The notes beneath the pieces are model-generated. The model made no database searches. It saw only the letters and a program-made list of their open reading frames with translations, and had not been told where the DNA came from. A DNA stretch of 5,752 bases from an uncultured Bacteroidales bacterium (GTDB taxonomy: Bacteria; Bacteroidota; Bacteroidia; Bacteroidales; Paludibacteraceae): assembly GCA_946184195.1 (NCBI GenBank), contig CAMHEP010000088.1, positions 1-5,752 on the forward strand, in the 5' to 3' direction. The position numbers and the translations under genes are program-made. Below are positions 1-5,752 of the stretch, piece by piece. Each line of letters begins with the position of its first letter. The stretch's first letter is position 1.

Positions 1-513
1 GTCATGGACCTTTTGGGCGGAGGTGATAGTCCTCTGGTACAAGCGTATCAGGTGGGGGCTATCTCTACGGACGATTTTATTGATGCTCTCATGCCCGTGT
101 GTCACCCGGGTACACAGCGACGTCAACTGGTCGACGCTTGGATGGCAATGCTTATAGGGTTGCCTTACCATCGTCTGGAAGTAATCAAGGCTCTTAAGGC
201 AAAAGGTGTGCACGTGTATGTGCTCAGTAATATTAACGAGAGTCATGTCGAATGGACCCTTCGCCATTTCCATGAGTGCGGCGCCACGGATTGGGACGGA
301 CTTTTTTTCTCCAACGAGATACATCTGGCTAAACCCGACGCGGCTTGCTACGATTATGTGCTCACTCATGCCGGAATACGTGCCGACGAGACCCTCTATG
401 TGGATGACCTCAAGCAGAATATAGAGGCCGGCGAACGGGCGGGTTTCCATTGCCTGCAGGCACAGGGGGACGAGTGGATTGAGCCTGTTAAGAATATGTT
501 CCACCTCGAATAA
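1..513 (+). CDS. HAD-superfamily phosphatase, YihX-like (5' end missing)
   Basis: Haloacid dehalogenase-type hydrolase, probably a cytoplasmic sugar-phosphate or nucleotide phosphatase; the substrate cannot be told. The frame is open from base 1, so the gene starts outside the window. Counting from the Met codon at base 4, motif II is the Ser of VLSNIN (S75), motif III the Lys of LAKPD (K110), and motif IV the acidic pair in YVDDLKQNI (D134, D135), followed by the usual glycine/alanine-rich helix. The alpha-helical cap region is at about residues 10-60. Motif I, with the nucleophile Asp (normally DxGxV/T near the N-terminus), is not in the window; from remembered YihX I estimate about 35-45 residues are missing, so the Met at base 4 is not the true start. 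The stop is TAA, 13 bases before the next gene, which suggests co-transcription. The family assignment is firm; the exact activity is unknown. Confidence 0.9.
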   Translation, partial: VMDLLGGGDSPLVQAYQVGAISTDDFIDALMPVCHPGTQRRQLVDAWMAMLIGLPYHRLEVIKALKAKGVHVYVLSNINESHVEWTLRHFHECGATDWDGLFFSNEIHLAKPDAACYDYVLTHAGIRADETLYVDDLKQNIEAGERAGFHCLQAQGDEWIEPVKNMFHLE

Positions 514-526
514 ATCTACACCGTCT

Positions 527-1318
527 ATGTATGCACTTATTACAGGAGCGTCCAGTGGCATTGGTCTAAGGTATGCCGAGGCCTTGGCTCGTGATTACCA
601 TTATGACTTACTTCTTGTCTCTAACCAGGAACGCGAATTGGCGGAGGTGGCTACTTCGCTTAGCCATGCCTATCAGGTTCACACGGATAGCCTCTGTATG
701 GACCTTAGTGATGCGAAGGCTGCCAATCGCATCTATGCCTATTGTGCGGAGAAACAGTATGAGGTGGAGGTGCTGGTCAATAATGCCGGCATGCTTATCT
801 TCGAGCCTTTTGTCAACGTACCGGAGCGCAAGATACAAACAATATTGATGCTTCATATGGTGACGCTGACCAAACTATGTCGACTATTTGCACCATCGAT
901 GTGCCGTCGTCGGAAAGGATATATACTCAATATGTCGTCTATGTCCGCATGGATGGCAATGCCGGGTATACAGTGCTATAATGCGACAAAGAGTTATGTC
1001 CTCAATTTCTCTAAAGCACTATGGTATGAGTTATACGACTCTGGGGTGCATGTGTTGGCTATGACACCCGGATCAACGGATACTGGCTTGCTGCCTTTCC
1101 CGCCCGCTTTCGCGCGTTTACTGCGTGCCGTGGGTATCACCATGTCACCGCAAACATTGGTGCGTCGGGCATTACGCAAACTCTTCCACTCGCGCCGTAA
1201 GCAATATATGCCCGGTGTGTGGAATCATATCATCGTGCCTGTTATCAACCATCTGCCTGATTGGCTCGTCTTTGCGATCATGCATAGGATGCCGGCTATC
1301 TTCACACTCAAACTATAA
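527..1318 (+). CDS. Short-chain dehydrogenase/reductase (SDR), substrate unknown
   Basis: A 263-residue classical-type SDR with a Rossmann fold, likely an NAD(P)(H)-dependent oxidoreductase of unknown substrate. The cofactor loop TGASSGIG is at residues 6-13, NNAG at 85-88, and the catalytic Ser-Tyr-Lys appears as S138, Y151 and K155 (YNATK). The motif TPGSTDTGL follows after the fifth strand. The end of strand 2 reads VSNQER without the acidic residue typical of NAD-dependent enzymes, so NADP(H) is more likely (inference). The position usually held by the structural/catalytic Asn of helix 4 appears to be His (H110, in LMLHMVTLTKL). The last 35 residues are hydrophobic and may form a membrane-proximal surface, but no clear transmembrane helix is evident. 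I chose the ATG at 527 because the glycine-rich motif then starts at residue 6, as expected; an in-frame TTG at 479 would add 16 unrelated residues and overlap the HAD gene. The YccF gene follows after 25 bases. Confidence 0.92.
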   Translation: MYALITGASSGIGLRYAEALARDYHYDLLLVSNQERELAEVATSLSHAYQVHTDSLCMDLSDAKAANRIYAYCAEKQYEVEVLVNNAGMLIFEPFVNVPERKIQTILMLHMVTLTKLCRLFAPSMCRRRKGYILNMSSMSAWMAMPGIQCYNATKSYVLNFSKALWYELYDSGVHVLAMTPGSTDTGLLPFPPAFARLLRAVGITMSPQTLVRRALRKLFHSRRKQYMPGVWNHIIVPVINHLPDWLVFAIMHRMPAIFTLKL

Positions 1319-1343
1319 GATGATTCTTTAACCACTATTTTAT

Positions 1344-1712
1344 ATGAAAACAATCGGAAATATTCTCTGGGTCATCTGCGGTGGCTTGCTTACCGCGGTG
1401 CTTTATTGGATGGCTGCTATCCTGTGTTGCTGCACAATCATCGGTATACCTTTCGCAGTTCAACTTTTTAAGATTGGTCTCTTTGCCTTATGGCCTTTCG
1501 GCAGTGAGATGGTGGATAGTACCGAGAGTGGGGGATGTATCAACGTGGCAATGAATGTCCTGTGGGTCTTGCTCGGCTGGTGGGAGATAGCGCTCGTCCA
1601 TCTGGTGATAGGACTGCTCTTTTGCATTACGATTATAGGCATTCCCTTTGGCTTACAACATTTCCGTATCGCCATTGCCTCTCTCATCCCCTTTGGCAAG
1701 GAAATCCGGTAG
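1344..1712 (+). CDS. yccF: YccF-family small inner-membrane protein
   Basis: A 122-residue hydrophobic protein of the YccF family (formerly DUF307), an integral membrane protein of unknown function. It has a clear internal duplication: residues 31-53 and 96-118 both read approximately TIIGIPFxxQxFxxxxxxLxPFG, and each is preceded by a hydrophobic stretch (about residues 7-30 and 70-95), giving two hairpin-like membrane units. The short linker between them (about 54-66) is polar. The first hydrophobic block contains three consecutive Cys (28-30). The start ATG at 1344 puts the typical GNILWV motif at residue 5; no strong Shine-Dalgarno is visible, only an AT-rich leader. It is the last gene of the + strand group. 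Its final 60 bases, which include most of the second repeat, are also the antisense of the 3' end of the DUF2851 gene. The stop is TAG at 1710-1712, and a terminator candidate lies about 108 bases downstream. Confidence 0.9.
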   Translation: MKTIGNILWVICGGLLTAVLYWMAAILCCCTIIGIPFAVQLFKIGLFALWPFGSEMVDSTESGGCINVAMNVLWVLLGWWEIALVHLVIGLLFCITIIGIPFGLQHFRIAIASLIPFGKEIR

Positions 1713-2954
1713 GAATATCTGATACGCTACTTCGCAGTTCATGCACTGCTCACTTTGACAATAGACCGTATATAGGTGTATCAGCGCCTGACTGTCCGCT
1801 GCATTGCTGACCTTCTGACCCATCATCTGCCATTGGCGGATGATGGTGTTTTTTTCGGCGGGTAGTTCACTGAGTCGTTGTATAGCCTCCTGCTCCTTAC
1901 CTCGGGCATAGAGATAGGGTATAGCGGTGTTGATGAGGATACTGCGTATGGCATCAATGCCCATCGGTAATGTCTCTACCTGCATACATGCCTCCATCTG
2001 GCGCATCGTCTCACTCTGCATGAGACGGGAGAAGAGAAACTCCGAGTCGTATAGTAGGGCTGCAAACTGCCTTAGCCTTACGTCGGGGAAGTTCTGTGGG
2101 CGCATTCGCGCATATTTCCATAGGTTACCGTCAATGGGTGTGAGTGTGTACTTATGTCTGAGGAAAGTGTACTCTTTCCATAGTCGCTCATACTCCTCGC
2201 TACGGAGACGCGGACGCGTATACCGATAGCTGGGGTCGAGTATGCCCGCTTGTCCCATCAGGAGGGCTGTCAGTTGGAAAAGGTTACTCTTATGCTTGAG
2301 TAGTATCTTCAACGGCGTCTGTATAGCCACCATCTCAAAAGGTATACCGTTGGTGTGAAAACCGAAACTATGTGCCATACTTATGTAGAAGGCATCGTCC
2401 CAACTGCCTTTGGTGATGGTGAGCAGTCGTCCGATGGACTGGCTCTTGCATCGCAGGCGATGGCGCAGCAGCGTCTCTTTCCATCCGAGGGTGATGAGTT
2501 CCGGCTCACGGAGTAGTCGCTGAGTACAGGGACTATGTTCCAATGTGCTGTCCATATGTCCTGCTTGACCCATGAGTCCCTTGAGATAGTCTTGGTCAGC
2601 CGGATATTGCAGCACACACTGAGGGATGAGTTGCCCGCAACTGTTCCTCACTTCCTCGTCTGCCTCACGCACAACATGCAGGATGATGTTGTCGTACGCG
2701 GCATCGGTATCGTGGTGGTGACGGTACCAGTCCGACGACTTGAGGTGTATCTCTATATTTCCCGCTATCTCGATGGACTGCTTACCGTCCGGATTACTCA
2801 GCCTGAGACGTACGTTGGTAAAGTCCGGTCCTGCGTCGCGATTATGTTGACCTACATGCAATACCTCTACCGTCCTGCCGTCGGTAGTGCTCTGGCGGTA
2901 GGGGAGGAATAGCCCCTGTTGCCATATGTAGTGTATCAGTATCTCGGGGAACAT
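1653..2954 (-). CDS. DUF2851 family protein, function unknown (possible nuclease-like fold)
   Basis: A 433-residue protein without signal peptide or membrane segments, recognised as the DUF2851 family common in Bacteroidota; its function is not established. The N-terminal third carries the family hallmark: E4 in the first helix, HVGQHNRDAGPDF (33-45), GNIEIHLKSSDW (65-76), H79/H81, and IILHVV (90-95). The order Glu, Pro-Asp (43-44), then Glu-x-His-x-Lys (68-72) resembles PD-(D/E)XK nucleases, but this is only inference. The middle is mostly helical, with a Pro-Cys at 142-143. The C-terminus has DSQAL followed by a C-x4-C-x2-C cluster (C399, C404, C407). The last 19 residues (415-433) lie wholly inside the antisense of the YccF gene and look like an extension past the usual family end. 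The start ATG at 2954 lies two bases after the stop of the upstream deacetylase gene, so translation is probably coupled. It is the last gene of the - strand operon; no terminator is visible for it. Confidence 0.9.
   Translation of the reverse strand: MFPEILIHYIWQQGLFLPYRQSTTDGRTVEVLHVGQHNRDAGPDFTNVRLRLSNPDGKQSIEIAGNIEIHLKSSDWYRHHHDTDAAYDNIILHVVREADEEVRNSCGQLIPQCVLQYPADQDYLKGLMGQAGHMDSTLEHSPCTQRLLREPELITLGWKETLLRHRLRCKSQSIGRLLTITKGSWDDAFYISMAHSFGFHTNGIPFEMVAIQTPLKILLKHKSNLFQLTALLMGQAGILDPSYRYTRPRLRSEEYERLWKEYTFLRHKYTLTPIDGNLWKYARMRPQNFPDVRLRQFAALLYDSEFLFSRLMQSETMRQMEACMQVETLPMGIDAIRSILINTAIPYLYARGKEQEAIQRLSELPAEKNTIIRQWQMMGQKVSNAADSQALIHLYTVYCQSEQCMNCEVAYQIFLPDFLAKGDERGNGDTEML
1820..1855 (+). 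terminator. Intrinsic terminator of the + strand operon, inside the DUF2851 gene
   Basis: Two 12-base arms, CCATCATCTGCC (1820-1831) and GGCGGATGATGG (1835-1846), pair with one G-U wobble around the 3-base loop ATT. TG and seven T (1849-1855) follow. This is a standard rho-independent terminator for a transcript reading rightwards from the YccF gene. In the other direction the hairpin is not followed by a T-run, so it should not stop DUF2851 transcription. The sequence also encodes residues of about 367-379 of the DUF2851 protein, so the palindrome could be a by-product of its codons (Ile-Ile ... Met-Met). No other terminator is seen after the YccF stop. Confidence 0.7.
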
Positions 2955-2956
2955 TT

Positions 2957-3775
2957 TTATCGCGTGGCGATAAGTATGCGTTTAACCACATTCTTCACGC
3001 TCTGAAGCAGGTACTCCGTAATCCATTCCGGCATGTTGTTGCTCCATCGTTGCGGATGGGTGGTAAACATAATCTTATCGGGTAACGGCTCTCCCTGTGA
3101 CTCTCCGCGTAGGGCACGTATCACATCGTCTGTCGTGTGAAAGGACCAACCACGGCGTATCCATTCGTCCTGATGTTCGGGAATCTTATCGCGTACCGAC
3201 ACTTTGTATCCGTCCCAACATCTACCGGTATCCGTCAGGTAGAGGAACGTCCCGAAGTCGATGTCGAAATAAGGCTCGCCGATGATGCCGTAGTCATGGT
3301 AGTTATACGCTTTCTGACCATCAGGACGGCTACGCCATAGGTCACGGCTGTCATAACGGCTTTGCGGGGCACCATGCATACAGATGGTGCGTACGGGGTA
3401 CATGTTGCGGAAATAGTCCAGCCATTTGATGAAGTGACGCATGGCTGCATCAACGTCTCCGTGACAAAGCGACATGTCCTCGTAGTGGTAACCTATCTCA
3501 TGCCCCATGGTGGCAATGGTGTGTATCACCGAGGGTTGAAAACTCTGCTTCACTACACGGAAATAATAACTCGCTACTGCACCCCTCTCTGTCTCCAACT
3601 CTGCGGTAGCCTTGCTGTTCCGTGCACGTTTGTCCACATCGTGACGCAGTATCACAATCTTCTTATCCTCCAGCAATTTGGCAGAGTCTAAGTATTGCTC
3701 AAAGGTCATAAACTGATACCCGGCCGCCTTGATGGCGTCTATCAGTTCGCCGTATTTAGTTAACGTAAAATCCAT
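2957..3775 (-). CDS. NodB-like polysaccharide deacetylase relative, cytoplasmic
   Basis: A 272-residue protein related to carbohydrate esterase family 4 (NodB fold), of the group in which motif 1 reads RHDVD rather than TFDDG. Visible motifs: RHDVD at residues 44-48, a segment of the TYFF type at 69-73 (SYYFR), GHEIGYHYED at 91-100 (motif 2, with H92 and H97 as probable metal ligands), CMHGAP at 132-137, and TTHPQRW near the C-terminus (238-244). No signal peptide is present, so it probably acts in the cytoplasm, perhaps on a nucleotide-linked or lipid-linked glycan precursor (inference); the substrate is unknown. I chose the ATG at 3775 because MDFTLTKYGELI is the natural domain start. An upstream in-frame ATG at 3820 would add 15 residues that are only the antisense-free shadow of the nuclease gene in another frame. 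With the chosen start the gene overlaps the nuclease 3' end by 16 bases and ends two bases before the DUF2851 start. Confidence 0.85.
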   Translation of the reverse strand: MDFTLTKYGELIDAIKAAGYQFMTFEQYLDSAKLLEDKKIVILRHDVDKRARNSKATAELETERGAVASYYFRVVKQSFQPSVIHTIATMGHEIGYHYEDMSLCHGDVDAAMRHFIKWLDYFRNMYPVRTICMHGAPQSRYDSRDLWRSRPDGQKAYNYHDYGIIGEPYFDIDFGTFLYLTDTGRCWDGYKVSVRDKIPEHQDEWIRRGWSFHTTDDVIRALRGESQGEPLPDKIMFTTHPQRWSNNMPEWITEYLLQSVKNVVKRILIATR

Positions 3776-4536
3776 TCCAGTTCGTTGGCTAAACGTATCC
3801 CCGCTACATAGAGTTGCCATTCCATGGCGTCTTTGAATCGGTAGATATAGTGGTATGTGTTCGTGTCCTGCTCCTCTTGATAGGCATAGATGGCTTCGGT
3901 CAAATGGTAGGTGCGGATAAGGTCTTCTGCACGGCTCTGCATCTGTGGAGCTTTCTTCTTACCCACATCGTACTTGTCGCTTAGGAACTGCGCATACTCC
4001 TTATATCCGAATCCCCGACTCTCTATCATATTCTCGTCCCAAACGCGATGCAGGTTCGTCGGCTCGCCAAACCATTTCATCTTGACCGTGTTACCGCCCT
4101 TGTCGTCCATGTGTGCTACGTGCATCGGACAGTAACTGTCACCCACCAGGTGAATGAAAAATCTCATAGCGTCTACATGGGTCCTGTCCGCTGTCAACAC
4201 GGTCTTGAGGCTATCTATCGCACGCCACATATTACCGCCTTCGCTCGGGTAATGACGGAGCGTCGCTACTACCTCTTCGTCACTCATACCGCCATTCAGG
4301 TCTTGGAAATGCCAGTCGTAACTGCTCGGATAGATGGTGTCCGACTTGATTTCGTCTGCCCAGTTCACCCAGGCTATCATACCATGCTGACCGAGCACTT
4401 TATCTACTTGCTTGGTCGCCCGTTTGCTCATGTGCATATAGGCAACCTCGGCGATGATACGGTGACCTTTGGGACCCCATGCCCACAGCGGCATACTTAG
4501 TGCACATAGTGCAACAATAATAAACCCTTTCCTCAT
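3760..4536 (-). CDS. Secreted S1/P1-type zinc nuclease
   Basis: A 258-residue exported nuclease of the S1/P1 family, which hydrolyses single-stranded DNA and RNA with a three-zinc centre; it is expected in the periplasm. The signal peptide is residues 1-19 (positive start MRK, hydrophobic core, LWA before the cut). Cleavage after A19 leaves Trp20 as the mature N-terminus, as required because in P1 nuclease the N-terminal Trp amine binds zinc. The remaining ligands appear complete and in order: H25 (WGPKGHR), D61 (NWADEI), H76 (WHFQD), H129 and D133 (FIHLVGD), H139 (PMH), H163 and D167 (LHRVWDE); the GGN substrate loop is at 147-149. The mature length of about 239 residues is normal. The start ATG lies inside the last unit of the heptamer array. 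The 3' end overlaps the deacetylase start by 16 bases. The gene looks intact and active; its natural substrate (nutrient scavenging or other) cannot be told. Confidence 0.95.
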   Translation of the reverse strand: MRKGFIIVALCALSMPLWAWGPKGHRIIAEVAYMHMSKRATKQVDKVLGQHGMIAWVNWADEIKSDTIYPSSYDWHFQDLNGGMSDEEVVATLRHYPSEGGNMWRAIDSLKTVLTADRTHVDAMRFFIHLVGDSYCPMHVAHMDDKGGNTVKMKWFGEPTNLHRVWDENMIESRGFGYKEYAQFLSDKYDVGKKKAPQMQSRAEDLIRTYHLTEAIYAYQEEQDTNTYHYIYRFKDAMEWQLYVAGIRLANELEWILR

Positions 4537-4602
4537 AACTTATCACTTATCATTTATCACTTGCGGCTCCGCCGCGAAACACTCATAACTCATAACTTAT
4601 CA
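4532..4602. repeat. Interrupted heptamer repeat array between aminotransferase and nuclease genes
   Basis: Seven 7-base units with the + strand consensus CTYATMA: CTCATAA, CTTATCA, CTTATCA, TTTATCA (4532-4559), then 22 bases containing a GC hairpin, then CTCATAA, CTCATAA, CTTATCA (4582-4602). Within each block the units are contiguous without gaps. Read on the - strand the units are TTATGAG, TGATAAG and TGATAAA. The array supplies the last codons and TGA stop of the aminotransferase gene at one end and the ATG start of the nuclease gene at the other. Similar AT-rich heptamer runs occur between genes in Bacteroidales as I remember them; their role is unknown. Confidence 0.85.
4563..4575. other. 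GC-rich hairpin in the centre of the heptamer array
   Basis: GCGGC-TCC-GCCGC forms a perfect 5-bp stem with a 3-base loop, extendable by two A-T pairs (TT at 4561-4562 with AA at 4577-4578) across one bulged G. It stands out as the only GC-rich patch in a very AT-rich gap. No T-run follows on either strand, so it is not a standard terminator. It could pause RNA polymerase, stabilise an mRNA end, or be the core of a small dispersed repeat; none of these can be decided here. Confidence 0.6.
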
Positions 4603-5752
4603 TACGCCTCCAGTGCCTTACGCAGCACAATCATCGCCTTGCCGAGCTCTTCCTTATTTAATATATAGGCCATACGAACCTGGTCCTTCCCCTCACCCGG
4701 TTCGGTATAGAAACCGTTTCCCGGTGCCATCATGATGGTGGCGAGTTCTTCGTTCTCGCCGATGGGATAACTGAAGTCTGTCAAACACCATGCGCAGAAT
4801 TTCTCCGCGTCGTCCACCGGCAACTTGACCATCACATAGAATGCCCCCATCGGCGTGGGAGCGAAGACGCCGGGTATCTGGTTCAATTGGTCAATCAGGT
4901 AGTTACGACGCGATAAGTATTCGTCGTATACCTCCTCCATATATTCCTGCGGCGTGGAGAGGGAAGCTTCAGCTACTATCTGCCCGAAGAGTGGGGGAGA
5001 GAGACGTGCTTGACAGAATTTCATCACTGCCTGACGTATCTCTTTGTTCTTCGTGATGAGGGCACCGATACGTATGCCGCATTCGCTGTAACGCTTGCTC
5101 ACACTGTCCACCAACACCACGTTCTGCTCGATACCCTCCAAGTGGAATGCACTGATATAGGGACGCTTGGTGTAGATGAACTCGCGGTATACCTCATCCG
5201 AGAATAGGAAGAGATTATATTTCTTCACGATATCGCGTATCTGCAGCATCTCCTTCTTGCTGTATAGATACCCGGTCGGGTTGTTGGGATTGCAGATGAG
5301 GATGGCGCGTGTCTTGTCTGTGATCTGTTTCTCAAATTCCTCCACGGGCGGCAACTTAAACCCGTCCTCTATGTGGGTCTTCACCGACTTCACCACAGCT
5401 CCGCATGAGATGGCGAAAGCCATGTAGTTGGCATAGCTCGGATCGGTCACGATAATCTCGTCGCCGGGATTCAAACAGGCCATGTAGGCAAACATGATGG
5501 CCTCACTGCCGCCGGCTGTGATGATAATCTCGTCAGGACTGAGGTCTATACCGTATTCGGCGTAGTAACTCACCATCTTCGACCTCAGCGAACGGGTCCC
5601 CTCAGAGGGAGAGTAGGCAAGGATAGACTCGTCAAATTTCCGCACGGCTTCCAGTGCGCACGCGGGAGTCTGTATATCCGGCTGACCGATATTGAGGTGA
5701 TAGACCTTTATTCCGTTGCGTTTGGCAGCGTCGGCGTACTTGGCTAATTTGC
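4590..5752 (-). CDS. PLP-dependent class I/II aminotransferase (N-terminus outside window)
   Basis: A fold-type I pyridoxal-phosphate enzyme of the aspartate aminotransferase superfamily; it transfers amino groups between an amino acid and a 2-oxo acid, specificity unknown. The frame is open to the right edge, giving 386 full codons; probably only about 10-20 residues are missing. Counting from the first full codon (5750-5748), the motif HLNIGQPDIQTP is at residues 18-29, YSPSEG near 46-51, the PLP phosphate loop GGSEA at 80-84, NPNNPTG at 154-160, SDEVY at 184-188, and the Schiff-base lysine in SVSKRYS at residue 219 (codon 5096-5094). The conserved C-terminal Arg is in the QVRMAYIL segment. 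An in-frame GTG at 5645 is not the start, because the conserved NIGQPD motif lies upstream of it. The stop is TGA inside the heptamer array, 53 bases before the nuclease start. It is the first visible gene of the - strand group; its promoter is outside the window. Confidence 0.95.
   Translation of the reverse strand, partial: KLAKYADAAKRNGIKVYHLNIGQPDIQTPACALEAVRKFDESILAYSPSEGTRSLRSKMVSYYAEYGIDLSPDEIIITAGGSEAIMFAYMACLNPGDEIIVTDPSYANYMAFAISCGAVVKSVKTHIEDGFKLPPVEEFEKQITDKTRAILICNPNNPTGYLYSKKEMLQIRDIVKKYNLFLFSDEVYREFIYTKRPYISAFHLEGIEQNVVLVDSVSKRYSECGIRIGALITKNKEIRQAVMKFCQARLSPPLFGQIVAEASLSTPQEYMEEVYDEYLSRRNYLIDQLNQIPGVFAPTPMGAFYVMVKLPVDDAEKFCAWCLTDFSYPIGENEELATIMMAPGNGFYTEPGEGKDQVRMAYILNKEELGKAMIVLRKALEAYDKL

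Noticed and set aside
302..308. Run of seven T inside the HAD gene, as a possible terminator or slippage site
   Set aside because: No convincing hairpin precedes it, and it encodes an ordinary Leu-Phe-Phe segment of the HAD fold in an intact frame.
479..526. Upstream TTG start for the SDR gene
   Set aside because: It adds 16 residues without resemblance to the family and overlaps the HAD gene; the ATG at 527 puts the cofactor motif at the normal distance.
1319..1343. Bacteroidetes-type promoter (TAnnTTTG) in front of the YccF gene
   Set aside because: The 25-base gap contains only an imperfect AT-rich resemblance and no matching upstream element, so co-transcription with the SDR gene is more likely.
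2535..2912. 125-codon open frame on the + strand opposite the DUF2851 N-terminus
   Set aside because: It is antisense to the most conserved part of the DUF2851 protein and looks like a shadow frame.
3776..3820. Longer deacetylase version starting at 3820
   Set aside because: The additional 15 residues would overlap the nuclease coding region further and do not resemble a signal peptide or domain; the ATG at 3775 matches the domain start.
4048..4500. 150-codon open frame on the + strand opposite the nuclease gene
   Set aside because: It lies wholly antisense to a gene with all zinc ligands intact, and its translation shows no recognisable domain.
4501..4506. Cys11 of the nuclease signal peptide as a lipoprotein lipobox
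   Set aside because: The preceding residues (Val-Ala-Leu) lack the small residue needed at -1, and the family needs a free N-terminal Trp20, which fits signal peptidase I cleavage.
5643..5645. GTG as the start of the aminotransferase
   Set aside because: The upstream in-frame sequence encodes the conserved NIGQPDIQTP motif, so the gene continues past the window edge.
1..5752. Search for a defence system, mobile element, CRISPR array, tRNA or rRNA
   Set aside because: No transposase, integrase, spaced direct repeats, tRNA-like cloverleaf or rRNA sequence was recognised; the genes are of ordinary chromosomal families.

Overview
The window looks like a piece of a Bacteroidota chromosome, most likely order Bacteroidales and possibly Prevotellaceae. 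I infer this from the gene families (a DUF2851 protein, an S1/P1 nuclease, and a class I/II aminotransferase of the type common there), from start sites without clear Shine-Dalgarno sequences, and from short 7-base intergenic repeats of a kind I associate with this group. The genus is a guess. Gene density is very high: the longest stretch outside genes is about 53 bases, so no gene-free region exceeds 300 bases.

Layout: three genes on the + strand converge on four on the - strand. On + are the 3' part of a HAD-type phosphatase (1-513, cut by the window edge), a short-chain dehydrogenase/reductase (527-1318) and a small YccF-family membrane protein (1344-1712). Gaps of 13 and 25 bases suggest one transcript. 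On -, reading from the right edge, are a PLP-dependent class I/II aminotransferase (5752-4590, N-terminus cut off), an exported S1/P1-type nuclease (4536-3760), a cytoplasmic NodB-like polysaccharide deacetylase relative (3775-2957) and a DUF2851 protein (2954-1653). The last three are nearly fused: a 16-base overlap, then a 2-base gap. The aminotransferase and nuclease are separated by a 7-base repeat array with a GC-rich hairpin.

No common pathway is evident. The families are mostly housekeeping or uncharacterised, and I found no mobile element, CRISPR, RNA gene or recognisable defence system. The most interesting points are structural. (1) The two operons overlap tail to tail by 60 bases in exact codon register, and this overlap encodes the last 19 residues of the DUF2851 protein, apparently beyond its conserved domain. 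(2) A textbook intrinsic terminator for the + operon sits about 110 bases inside the antisense of the DUF2851 coding region. (3) A heptamer array with a hairpin supplies both the stop codon of the aminotransferase and the start codon of the nuclease. (4) The DUF2851 protein shows a PD-(D/E)XK-like arrangement plus a C-terminal cysteine cluster, which suggests an untested nuclease hypothesis.
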